Shown: one piece after another, positions 43,286-56,300 of the stretch | How positions within the stretch are numbered: position 1 is the first letter of the stretch | How the letters are laid out: every line of letters begins with the position of its first letter | The notes under the pieces: model-generated | Database searches by the model: none | Told to the model about the DNA's origin: nothing | Seen by the model: only the letters and a program-made list of their open reading frames with translations | Assembly (NCBI RefSeq): GCF_003589595.1 | Contig: NW_020653715.1 | Span: 3,010,252-3,074,251, forward strand | Direction of reading: 5' to 3' | DNA length: 64,000 bases | From: Hyposmocoma kahamanoa | Lineage: Eukaryota; Arthropoda; Insecta; Lepidoptera; Cosmopterigidae | Made by a program: the position numbers and the translations under genes

Positions 43286-43490
43286 CTACTTAGTCTACGG
43301 TTAGATAAGACGTAGCTAGTTTAGTAAGTGGTTTTTTGAGAATAAATGTTGCCCAACACTGAAGATGATATACCATACTCGGTAAACAAATAAGAACTGA
43401 TTAGTTGGTGGGATTTTTCTGTTTACATATAGATTAAGTATACTTAGAACTCGAAAGTTTAAAAAAAAATATTCTTAAGAAAAAGTATAT

Positions 43491-43800
43491 GGTAGTAGAT
43501 TGTACTTTTGAACAACAGTGACCTTCAATGGTCGTTACGCTGTGTCGTTCAAAAGTACAATCTACTAACTCTTTCTTCTAAGGTAGTAGATTGTACTTTA
43601 AAAGAACTTCAGTGACCTTCAAGGTCAGCTCACTATCGTTCTGAAGTACAATCTACTACTTCTTTCGTCTTAAGAGGTAGTAGACTGTACTTTACTGCAT
43701 TGGTGAACTTCACTGGTCCGTTGACTATAATTCTGAAGTACAATCTACTACCTCTCTCTTCTTGTAGTAGATTGTACTTCAAAAGAACGATAGTAATTGT
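43491..43800. repeat. Array of let-7-like inverted arms downstream of p53
   Basis: Seven arms alternate in orientation: ggtagtagattgtactt-type at 43491, 43582, 43676 and 43763, and aagtacaatctactac-type at 43547, 43644 and 43736. The first pair (43493-43513 with 43547-43567) is a perfect 21-bp stem; the others are 16-19 bp with at most one mismatch. The unit period is about 86-94 bp, and the long loops share agtgaccttcaa-ggtc words. The arm gaggtagtag (43674-43683) equals let-7 bases 2-11, and the opposite arms resemble the let-7 star strand. It could be a microRNA-like hairpin cluster, a set of let-7 sites in the p53 3'UTR, or a chance palindromic satellite. Confidence 0.8.
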
Positions 43801-44073
43801 ACTGGTCATTAAGACTGAAAAAAGGCTCTTTTCTAAAGAAACCAAACTTTAAAAAGATATTAAGACCAAAGTGTCGTCATGATTGCATATTCCAGAATAC
43901 CTCTATAAAAAATACTAAAATACGTTATTAATTTTTTCGTGTTGTGGGTAAGATAACATTAGTTACTTCTCAATTTAAAATACCACAGCACGACAAGGCT
44001 ACAAATATAAGTACAGACAACAACAAAAAATGAAAAAACTAAACTAATAAATGTTGAATGTTGTTACTTAACA

Positions 44074-44235
44074 TTATTGCTTTATTCCGTCGATAAACTT
44101 TCTAAGGTCCTGTATGGACTTGTTATAGGCCTCTACCGCTTGCGGGTCCGTGCTCCGCAGCGACGCGGCCTGTTCCATCATGCTGAGCATTACTTCTAGA
44201 CCAGTCGACATCGTGCGGCGCCCAATTATTTGAAG
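44074..44235 (-). CDS. p53: p53 exon 7, tetramerisation domain
   Basis: 53 codons plus TAA after the acceptor actttcacag. LQIIGRRTMSTGLEVMLSMM corresponds to the p53 I-x-G-R-x...L-x-x-M segment, followed by a second helix (AVEAYNKSIQDLRKFIDGIK). Confidence 0.93.
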   Translation of the reverse strand, partial: LQIIGRRTMSTGLEVMLSMMEQAASLRSTDPQAVEAYNKSIQDLRKFIDGIKQ

Positions 44236-47200
44236 CTGTGAAAGTAAAGTAATTTTAAGGGAATGATCACATTTAGTAGAGCCTGAGTCGGTCAGAATTT
44301 CAGTTAGGGGGTCACCACACTTATTAATGCGTAATCGGCTTGAGCCTGTCAGAAAGAATTTTCTTCGGCATGAGCCACCCCGCACGACGACGTACCATTT
44401 TTTTCGTGTAAGTCTGACGCATGTTACATAATAATACCGTACTGCCATTGACGTACAATTATATGGACGTCAGGTCCGCGCTAAAAAGTATCCGAACTTA
44501 TAGGGCGTTAAAATCGTATACAGAGCGTCATTCACGCTTTAGTCTTCGTTTGTTCGACTGACAGCGAAGCAAGCAAAATTAGACAGTACTGCGATGACAT
44601 TACAATTTAAATTCAACGTTTTAGCTTTTTCATATTCCTTTACATGTCACTACGTTTAAATAGGTTGACTTGGAACATTTTTTTCGTGGTTTTTGTATTA
44701 AACCCGTCGTCCATTTATTTCTAAGTCAATGCGTACTGCTCATAAAAAGTCTATACAACCTCAAATGGTTTTGAATGATTCCGCCTAACAGTGAAAGTGT
44801 TGTATCGATCATTTTGGAAAAAATATATACCAAAAATTTAAGATATACACTGATTAGTATACGGTGTGAAAACACGATTTCTAAACATTATCACGATAGA
44901 AAAAAAAAACAAAGTTGCTACGAAATTTTACAAGAATTGAAAATTGAAAACCAATGATTTTTTTTTATATCTACTGAACTAAATAGAACACGTAGTATTC
45001 GATATACATTTTTCAAATAACTTTAACTTCGTTTGTAAAAAAATAAATACAGAAATAAAGCCGGGGCACTGGCGTTCGAGTCGGGCAATAGAATGGTATC
45101 AGTACGGGAAAAAATTGAATTCGAACCGAGATAGTATTGACTCTTAACATTTTATTTTATTTCGACATAATAATAATAACGCACACACTCAACATAGCCC
45201 CGCACTAGGGAAACCCTGTGTCGCGGGTGCCATGGACACACACATAGACCACAAATTACACACAAACTCACGAGAGAAATAAATGTAGGCCATACAAATG
45301 TTTCTCCCGGCCCCGGAATCGAACCTGAGACCTCTGCGTGGCTGCCCGGCATGGTAACCGTTCGGCCACGGAGGCAGTTAAAATAATACGATAAATAATA
45401 CGAGTACAACAGAGAGACATAAGTTGACAAGTCCCGTGTAACTGTAATTTCACCAGCACCCTTGCCCTTCATACGCAGTAATGCTTACATTACTGCTTAG
45501 TTGCAGGAATAGGTAAGGTGGTAGTACTTCCCTGGACGAACTCTTTCACAAGGAGCCCTTCTGCTACTAAATCATGGTAAACAATAAAATACATATTAAT
45601 TTAGTAAAGTTTTTTTTAATTATTTATTGAATGTCACGATGTTTCATTATCATGACATCCAATTATTTTTTTGTGAAATTACTCCACTAGTTTGTTATAA
45701 TTATTATAACAAAGATCGAAACACTAAGAAAACTTCATTCAAGCATCCGCAGGCAATCCGTGCCAGATGCTCTGCCAATTAAGCTACGGAACGACCCAGC
45801 AGACTTTACGAATTTTTCTACTTCTTGCAGATTTTGTTTTTCGTTTTTAACGACTTTTTGCCGTAGCGCCATCTGTGAGAAATTTATTTCTTTACTAGCA
45901 TCTTAGCATCGCTGAGTGGAGATGTCGCTTGATCGATGTTTTTTAAAAAAAAATTAATATTGTTCAAATATTTTATATATGCAAATCGAACGTTGCGCAA
46001 ATTGTAAACACAAAATCGGAATTTAAATAGTAATTAACAGAAGACGTATTACAGGATATAGCATGGCCGAACGGTTACCATGTCCGACTGCTACGCAGAG
46101 GTCCCAGGTTCGATTCCCGGGCCGGGAGATATATTTGTATGGCCTATACTTATTTCTACAGTGAGTTTGTGTAATTTGTGGTTGTCTATGTGTGTGTCCA
46201 TGACACCCGCAACACAGGGTTTCCCTGGTGTGGGGCTATGTTGAGTGTATGCGTTATTATTTAAATTTGGAGAAAATATTCCACGTGTAAAGGTGGCAAA
46301 CTAGGGGATGAATCTTTCCACATAGACAACCACAAATTACACCCAAACTCACGAGAGAAACAAATGTAGGCCATGCAAATATTTCTCCCGGCTCGGAAAT
46401 CGAACCTGGGACCTCTACGTGGCAGTCAAGCATAACAACCGTTCGGCCACCGAGGCAGAATTAAAATGGGACCAATACTGAGGCACACTCTTTACAACAA
46501 AAAAAGAATTATCAAAATCGGTCCACAAATTACGTATATACAAGTTATCACGTAACATAAAAAAAAACCGGTCGAATTGGAACCTCCTCCTTTTTTTGAC
46601 GTCGGTTAAAAAGACTGTCAAGATTGTGATTGAAGCCATGTGATTGGTCAGTTTGAATCATATTCTTGCATATCACGTGACATTAAAACAATTTTATTGG
46701 TAAAAAGAAATGAACCTCACCGGTGGCAGTTCATAGCTTGTGTCGTCATCTGCAACTCCAGTTCGCTTCGTCTTTGGCTCGAGCGCGTGTTGCGGCTGCT
46801 GCGTGATGCGGCGCTTGGAGCCCCCCTTTTTGCCGTCCTCGTCGTGTGATTTGTCCCTTCGCGGGCACGAACATACGCGCGCGCCCACTGTTTGGCGACC
46901 GTATACATGACCACTGGAACAATATACCCATGATGCTATTAAGTGGATTCCACATTTTCGACTAGACAATAATGTGATTACTGTTGGGTAATTTTCCGAA
47001 AAATTTCAAATTGTGAAAAATTTTCGGAAAAATTGGAATATATTGGATAAATTTAATTAATTCCACGTTTAAAAATATCTTTTAAATTTTAATTTAGTTT
47101 GAATTATAAAATAAAATTATATAGCTAAAAGCAAGTTTGCAAACAACGAGATCTAAATTGATTGGACAACAGCGGAAGACAAAGAATCATAGGTAAAAAG

Positions 47201-47304
47201 ATCTTTATAATCCATCGTTTTCGTTCAACTTTCGACAGATGTCAGCTGTGAAATGTGGAAAAATACAGTAAAAATATAGGAAAAATAACCGCAAAAATAT
47301 ATAC

Positions 47305-47341
<37 letters not shown>

Positions 47342-50300
47342 AAAACCAGCGTCACAACCTAGCCTTGGTTGTGACTTTAGCTGAATGGGATCCTTTTGTA
47401 CACGCCACAGCCGCACACATGTCAGTATAGTATTATGCAACTTGTTGTTGAAATGTTTTTACGCTGTTCTTTGTGTTATTTCTGTCTTAGTTATAAGTAT
47501 TAGTCTTTGTTTTTGTGTTTTTTTTTATAATGTGGCGTTACAATAAATGGTTTCTATTTCTATTTCTATACTTTTCTGAAAAATATGAATTTTTCAAAAT
47601 GGAGACCACACCGATTACCCGTTTTCAAACTAAGGAATTCCATGTACAATGAGTACCAGAGAACGGAATTCACTATGGGGCATAACCCAGAACACCCAGA
47701 TACTAATTTAGAAAAGTAAATTTCCCAAACTGGTCCCAAAAAAATAATAAAATGCATACGGGTTAAACAAATTCATTCATTTATATTTAGATTGGTCCAA
47801 TACTCACGTGCTATCTTCCAAAGTGAAAATGATGCTAATAGCCCTGCGATTAATGCCGTTCGAGCAGGAATTCTTGCAGACGAACTGGTAAGCATGAGTG
47901 GCGTGCCCGGTAGGCAGCAACTCCACAAGAACGCTGTACCAGGAGTCAGACTGTGTGTCCGTCCCGCAGTAGTAAACCCCTTGTGCATTCATTTCACGGG
48001 ATGAATGGAGCACGTTCTTAACTACATTCCTGTTGAGACCTGAAATCAAATTAATGGGGGGGTTGGTTACGGCGTGGATCAATAACTTAATTGCCCACCC
48101 ACCAGTCAGTAGGATAGTTTCTTGCCGCATTTCATTCGCCCATTGGCAGACTGTCGCCCAGGTATCGCGACTTTACAACAACGTACATAAATTAATCTCC
48201 ATTTACACTTTAACGAAATATAAAGTCTAAATTTAGGTGCATACAAAATCTTACGTACGATTATACAGAAAATCTCTTCTCAGCCTTCTTTTGAGAATAA
48301 TGACGACAGCGCAAATCATTTTCCTTATTTTTCCTTTTCTTTTCTCAAACAAAATATACATTAAATATTAGTTGTGTTTAGTTATTTTATTTAATTTTTA
48401 TTTTATTGAATATATTAATTTACTTAATGTTTAATTATTTTAATTGCCTCCGTGGCCGAACGGCTACCACGCCGTACTGCCACGCAGAGGTTAGAGGTTC
48501 GATTCCCGGACCGGGAGAAATATTTGTATGGCCTACATTTATTTCTCTCGCGAGTGTAATTTGTGGTTGTCTATGTGTGTCCATGGCACTCGCGACTCAT
48601 GGTTTCCCTAGTGCGGGGTTATGTTGCGTGTGTGCATTATTTATCATTTATTTATTTATTATTTATTCGTAGTAAAAGTATTGTATGCAATCATTACTTA
48701 ATTAGGTCTTAAAATCTCGTACCTAATACTAGGCCACGAGACACGGTACTATTTTTGTTCATCACTATACAGTTAAACTTATCAAATTATGTCGGCCGCC
48801 AAAAACACATAGTTGATGAATTTGTAAAAAAAAAATATTAAAAAGCACACGACAATTTTAATAGCAGTTAGTGGATAATGTTGTTGATTGCACGTGTACT
48901 TATGTTAGAATTAACTAACACTGAATTCACGTAAAATAGCTTGTTACCCCTGAAAAATAAATAAAGCAGGGAGTCTACGCAAAACAGAAAAAAATTGCAA
49001 GACGATCTACGAGACATTCTACAGGATATATCACGGAGAGTGTGCGATACAATTGCATGATTTGATTCCGCCTTCCCCTTTCCATCGTCGAGGGACAAGA
49101 CGTGGGTTGTGGATATTCCCAGGATTCGCTGGAAGGGTTTCACTCCACATTTATATGGCGAGCAATTATTTTTATATAAAAAAAAAGACAAAAAGTGAGG
49201 GAACCCTGGTTTAGTCCATTTCACAACGCGGTAGCCTCAATGTGGGTCGCCCACTAAAAAAGGAACTTGGTAGATAACTTACCCTCATTACTATTGTCAT
49301 GCGTGTGCTGTGTACAACGCTCAACTCGTTTCTCGGCTTGGGAGTCCTCAGAGAACACGGTCGTAGCACGCACGTACAAATACGGCGGTGCGCAGTCTAC
49401 GTTCCATCTGAATTGTACTGGAAAGCTGATCTTCATGTCCACGTAGATGCGGTTCAATTTGTGCGAATACTAAGGGAGAGATATCATTATGATTGATATC
49501 ATTTTAGAGATATCTCAAGGTTACTTATCGACTGTGAATTGGCAACCGGTACTATCTCAATTTTGACAACTTTACAGGATAAAGAAAAAATAATTTATAT
49601 AGCATCTAGTTTATTAAATAAAAATACGTAGTATACACATTATATAAAACATAATGTAGGCAGAAATATGTCAAGTGGTAGCACATCTCTGGTCGAACTC
49701 TTTCACAAAGAACTCTTCTGCTACTAAAATTAATAACTTTGTCATTGTAGTTAACAATGTTCTTTGTAATTGTCTTGTACCGTATCATACCTGTATGTAT
49801 GTCACAGTTGTTTTAGAGACAATCTGAAGATAATACTGCTAAACTTACCAGATATTTCAACTTGTCCGTATCAGATCCATTGATCTCCACCTGGAAGTCG
49901 AGGTCTCCGGAGAAGACTTTACGCTCGGGCGGGCCACGGGGGGAGATCTGTGGATTTTAGCTAATATACACATGAACACTATTACTTTAATGTATATATT
50001 GACATTTTTTATGGCTATAGCGTGGGCGCTATATTACCTTGTCATTGGAAATAAACCATGCACAAAAGTGTGTAAAATTTTTATGACCGCTCCACCTTGG
50101 CTACATAACTTTTTATATATTTCAAGTTTCACCTGTGTTGTATTTGTTTTTCGAATATGTTAAAGGTGTATCTCTGATGCACTACAACTGCTTGGATGCA
50201 GTAGGTATATATGTAGACATCACAACTTGCATCATAAATGCTAACCGCTTATATTAATGATTTAAAATAAATATTGTAAATGATTAATGTTTTTTATATG

Positions 50301-53300
50301 TAAAGCATGAGGCTGCCTATGCGTTGCCAGCCCTTGAAAGCCCTGTTCACACGGTTTTTGAAAAACCTCATGTCATAGCGCAAAGGTCCGGAGGGAAACC
50401 ATTCTACATCGTGCAGGATCTTGCAAGAAACGAACGTGACGCCCGCGTAGTTTTACAATGCCAGGATATAAAAAATATAAAAAGCAACCCTTACAATTTC
50501 TTACTCATTCTTCTCAGGGGAATCTACCTTACGAATTAGTAGTAGCTTTTAATCAATACGACAATTTCCAACGTAATTTGTTAACTAAAAAAATTAAAAT
50601 ATTTTTAAAATTTCATTTGATTACGCCAGACCGCTTCTAATGCAGTTGCACCATCTGCAAATGAAATTCTCAGCATCTATTTTTTATAAGTTCTTTGGTT
50701 CTTTGGGCGTTATTTAAGAAATGATAGAAACTTTAAGTAGAATACAGTTTTGCATACCGGTTGGAAATGCTGGTTGCTGTAGGTGGCAATATCAGCCGTG
50801 TTCTCGTCATGCAGAGCAACCAAGTGGTTTTCCTGGCTCTCACTGGGGTTGACGATATTGGAGCTGGCAACATCGTAACTATCGGGCATGTTCAGTATAC
50901 ACTCGGTAATTCTAAAAAAAACAAAAATGCAATATAATGACATTGGACCTCAGCTAATTAACTTAAGGATTACTTTTAAAAATTAGTAGCTACGTACATT
51001 CTAGTTGTTAATAAACTACTTTTGATATGTAACATTATTATATATTATTTATATTTATATTATGAATATCACGATGTTTATATGGCGTGCGAGCAAAAAC
51101 TTTAACAAACTTTCTGCCATTTACGATTTTGACTTATTTAACACTAGCTGTGCGTGTGTTAAGAAACATTTAACTAATTCATTTTTATGAATACAGTGAG
51201 TTGGCGGGTTTGAGTGGTGATACATTATTTGTAAGGGTGAAGAGTATGTGTGTGTGTTATGTTATATTTATATTGTTAATGTTATATTGTCTTACTGTTA
51301 TCAATGCATCAAATATTATTGTATTTTTATCAGTAGGGAACTGTTTTGCTTCAAATTATTTAATTAAGTCTCTATTTTATTGTAATATAAGCTGTTTGTG
51401 CCCTCCAAAATATAAATAAATAAATGTGTTACTACCATGACGTTCAATATTTTTTTTGTGAAATCACTCTATTAGTTTGTTATAATTGTTAATACTAACA
51501 TCGAACACAAAGAAAAATTCCTTAGATCCTGCTGGATTCGAACCAGCGCCTTCAGCATACCGTGCCTGACACTCTCCCAACTGAGCTACGGGATGACCAG
51601 CAGACCTTACAATTTTTTCTTTGTGCTTGTTGCAGATCTTCGTTTTTAACTAATTAATACTTTTGATACGCATGTTACAACATTATGTAATAAGAGATAA
51701 GTGTTGTACCTATTTTGAAATCTTGACTACATGCATCATCTTTTGAAATTTGCCCAGGGCAGTGTGGTGTTTCTTTTTAAATACGATATTTTAAGGATTT
51801 TTTTTTCACTAAATTCACGACGTGCATGCTTATAAAGAATACGGGGACATTTTATAAATATATGTATGTCATAATTATTAAATTATTAGATATATACTTC
51901 ACGCATACATAATTATTTAGAATTAGTTCGTAGATTATTTCACATAATTATATTAATTGACTATCGAGTTCTTAGGTTTTCGCGATTGTTACATATAGGA
52001 AATTAAACTATTTTTCCGGATTTAAATCGCGTATATTTGTTTTTTCAAACAAACCGACGTTTCGGGCCCTTTACAGGTCCCATGGTCACGGTTGACTGAG
52101 GTGGTACAGTCTTCAACCAGTTATGTCTAATATTGATGCAAACCACCCAATTTTTTTTTTCACTATAGTTACAAAAGTTATTAATTAAATACCTTATTGC
52201 GCGAGAGGCCATTGAAATTAAAAAACATCCTAATTTCAACAGGGAAGATGGTTTCTCAGTACAACAAATATACGCGATTTAAATCCGGAACAATAGTTTC
52301 ATTTCTTAATTGACTATGTTAAAATTACGATTAATTATTGATAATACAAAATTTTATACTGGATATTTAAGTTTTAAGTTTAAGCTCTTATATATTTTAA
52401 ATGTAAAATTTGTGATTGTATTTTGTAACGGTTCTTGTAATATAATAGATTATACTGCAATGCAATGATGTAAAGTTTCAAGATGATAAATAAATTCAAA
52501 TCGTTAAACACTGGAAAATTTGTGATCACGTACCGCCTAAAGATGTGATCTAGGCAGTCGATTCTCACCATTTCCAAAAATATGACTATGACCTCTTAAC
52601 TAAGTGACATGAATTGTATAATGGTGAGAATCGACTTCGACGAATCGAGAATCGAAACTCAACTCCATTCTGAATATCTCATTGCAGGGTTTAAAGAAGT
52701 TTATTCACACTGTTGTATTGTTTTGGTATGACTTTAGATGCCAAATTCCAATGAGTCGGCTAAGATTAAAATAAAACGTAAACTTTTTAGACGCAGAAAC
52801 CGCTATATTAGTTTAGTTTAAGAACTTCCAGAATTTGATAACATACGGCAATACGCCTTATAGAAATTACTCATTCATTTGGCGACACAGTACATTTACG
52901 AAAACGTAATAATTAACGATAAAGAAGAATAGTATTTTTTTAATGAAGAATAGTGAAATATTAATACAGAGAACAAAATTAAACTGGCTGACCTTGACAG
53001 TCATTTGTTACAAAGTCACAAATTCATTCACTGATGATGATACGCTGTACTTATAATAAGATTTTTCTTGATATTCAAACTTTACCACTACGAGCTTTTA
53101 AAACTATTGTCAAACAAAAACTTTATACAAAAGGTTTTGTAACAGCGTTGGCATGCTTAAACGACAAAAATACATGGGAATGATTTATTATGTTTAGCTG
53201 TTATGTTTAGCTCTTTCAGGATTCTTAGGTTTTCGCGATTGTTACACATAGGAAATGAAACTATTTTTCCGGATTTAAATCAATAAAATAATTTGTTAAA

Positions 53301-56300
53301 CTTAATATAGCGTAAATTGGAATAGTTTCTTTGTAAAATTAAAAATAAGGTATTTAATTAATAACTATTGTAACTATAATGAAAAAATAGGGTGGTTTGC
53401 ATCAATATTAGGATATAACTGGTTGAAGACTGTACCACATCAGTCAACCGTGACCATGGGACCTGTAAAGGGCCCGAAACGTCGGTTTGTTTGAAAAAAC
53501 AAATATACGCGATTTAAATCCGGAAAAATAGTTTCATTTCCTATCTTTCAGGATTTTCTACCTATTTTTAACGGACTTCAAACAAGGTTCTGAATTCGAC
53601 TGTATTTTTTTTTGTATGTATGTTACGCGATAACTCATTTATGAACCGATTTTGATTAATTTTATTTAATTTTTTATTTTTATATTTTTTGTCCCATTTC
53701 AATTTGAAGATAATATTCCATTACGTTTACCAGAAAGTTTTCGTTTTAACTAAGGTAAACGATTTTTTATGGGGCAGTGTATACGTTTTTACAATAAGAT
53801 TCCGGAGCATATACTAAGTTTACTATTTCCTAAGTTTAAAACTTACATTAAAAGTGTTTTAATTGAAAAGTCATATTACAAAATACGAAAGACGTATGGA
53901 AAGACAACGTGAGTCTACATTCCACACAAATATGATTCAAAATGTATTCTATAGCATTTAAGTTTATTTGAAAAGAGCAATCTAGAGTTTCCTGCTTGTT
54001 CTTCTCAGGGAGAGGTCAGCGTAGTGAACGAGCAGTAGCTTAAAAAATGACGTTTTTAAGTGTAATAATTTTACCTAAATGGAATAAATGATTATTTGAC
54101 TTTGACAAAGTAGGGAATGAATCCAGTTTCGCGCATTTTCTGGTAACCGATTTCAATAAAATTTGGCAAATAGATAATTCCACGAACTTTTGAGATTGGT
54201 TTTTTGGTAGTCTGTACTGAGATTATTTAAAAAAAAAATACTTTTGTGGATGTTGCGCGACTATTCCAACATTCATGAACCGATTTCGATGATTTGTTTT
54301 TTGTTGGAAAAGAAATTGCCGTAGTAGTTGTCCCATTGAAATTTGAAGAAATTATTTCATCTCTGAGGATAATAAATTAGGGGATAAATCTGATTTATAG
54401 GATTCCACCCACTTCCTGTTAAACGATTTCAATAAAACTTGGCAAATAGATGTAATTCCACAAACTATTAAAGACAGTTTCTGTTTAATAAAAAGGTTAT
54501 AATAAAATTATTGAAAAAAAAATATAATAAATGCTAAATGAGCATCCCCTCGAGTTTCTTAGTTAAGCGCTATGACGTCCAGTCAGGGAAACTATGCCAC
54601 GTGTGCTATGTGTTTATAGTTGCCCACTTTGCGTAAAAAGGTCGCTAATATTCATGATCAAAACTTCCGTTCACAGATAATTAAGACTAATATAAAACGG
54701 AGTTTCAAAAGCGCTTATACATAAGTATAAAATATCTTATCACTATGCCCTTAATAACACGCGCTAATATGTTATTTGCCAAGGTCATTGACATGGCAAA
54801 CAGTATATGAGTAAGATTTATTGTGAATAAGGGATTGCGTCATCATTATAGCACATTGCTTATCGGGTAAGAGATTATGGGTCGTTGTGTAAAAGTTACA
54901 TAGGGACTGAGTACAGCTCTTTACATCCTTAATTTTGTTATTAGGCTCAACTCACAATGGCGCAGAATCGCATCGCGTCCTGTTTTTCAAGTGCTCGTAT
55001 TAGCGCGCCCGGATCGCCATTTGACGCGTCACTGCGCGTAAGTAACACGCGAAACCGCTCGGCTTTAACCAAGTGTGGACGCGCGATTCCATATTTGCAT
55101 GACACAAATTTGTACCTTAATCATGGAAAAATAGACATAAATGTCCTATAGGCGAAAAACATGACGCGTCGTGACGCTTCGACTCTGCGCCAGTATCAGT
55201 TGAGCCGAATTCATAAACTCCCTATTATGTTGAAATTTGGGTAAACTTCAAATAGCATATAATAACCAGCAATCGGCAAAATATATTTGGTAACCTATCA
55301 CAATATTATAATGTAACCGCTGTTCTTTCAGGATATGTTGAATGTTAATCTCAAAGACACGATTAGGTTCGGTTAGGTTAGGTTAAGTTCGAGGCACACC
55401 TTGGAGGTGTGCCCGACCTGGAGCCAGCAGCGCCGGGATCTCGTAGACGTGGGACGAGACCTCTCACTGCTCAGCTTAGTTAGAGCCATGCTGGGAAGCG
55501 AGAGGTCATGGCAGGCGATGGTCTCCTTCTACGAGGATGTGATCCGCAGATGGGTCCACGAAGACTGTGCCCTCTCAGACCCCATTCGGCGTCGGCGAAG
55601 AGGACGCACGCGACGGCTCTTTGCCGACCGCCTGCATCCCATCAGCGAAGGCCAGCAAGGTGCAGTGTTGGGAGACCCTGCCCCTGCACTGCACAGGCCT
55701 CCGCCGCCGGTAGATGCCCCAAATGTTCCGGGGCATTCCCCCATGATTAAGGGGGGGATGGTGTAGGGAGTCGCGGTCGCATCTGAAAGGGACGCCGCGG
55801 CTCCGGCGCTAGGTGCGCGCAGGAACATCGTGAGGTTTTTAGTGGGTATGCTCTTTGGGAACGACATAGTCCCCAGGAGAGAGTCCCACACATCGCCGTC
55901 TCCCAGTGGCGGGGAATGCGTAACGCATTTTCCTCACGGTCATAAAAAAAAGTTAGGTTAAGTTAGGTTTAAAAGAAAATACATATTCCTCTCAAAATTA
56001 CTTTCGAGGTTATCAAAATCCGAGAAAACGTTATTTCTGGAAAATGTCATATCGGACTTCTGATAGGTAACCTGTAATCCCCCAAATAAAACCCTCGAAC
56101 TTTTTTCTTCTCATTACAAGACTACGTCTGTAATGGGACGAAAAAGGCCCGAAAAAGGTAAGGGTGCTGGTGAAATTACAGGCACGTGGGACTTGTCAAT
56201 TTATGTCTCAGGGTGACGGGTGCAGTGACAGTGCCCTTTGAGCTGCACTACAAATGTTATGAACAGGCATGTCGCTTAGGGTCAGGCCCACGACTTGTTC

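Noticed and set aside
43491..43800. CRISPR array or simple satellite
   Set aside because: The arms alternate in orientation and the spacers are related to each other. The context is a eukaryotic gene.
43491..43800. The canonical let-7 locus
   Set aside because: The arms differ from let-7 after base 11, and no miR-100 or miR-125 companion was noticed nearby. Only a let-7-like description is justified.
45295..45380. tRNA-Ser-like genes (also at 46060, 48445, 58682 and 40860)
   Set aside because: Each is followed by the same non-tRNA body in several copies, which is the structure of a SINE.
51520..51600. A tRNA gene on the minus strand
   Set aside because: The A box, B box and T stem look good, but the acceptor stem does not close convincingly and the flanks are shared with other copies, so it is a SINE-like repeat.
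55529..55891. A minus-strand 120-aa ORF
   Set aside because: It is the antisense shadow of the GC-rich R1-clade LINE sequence.
55362..55970. A chromosome end (telomere)
   Set aside because: The TTAGG-like units are few and impure, and gene sequence continues on both sides.
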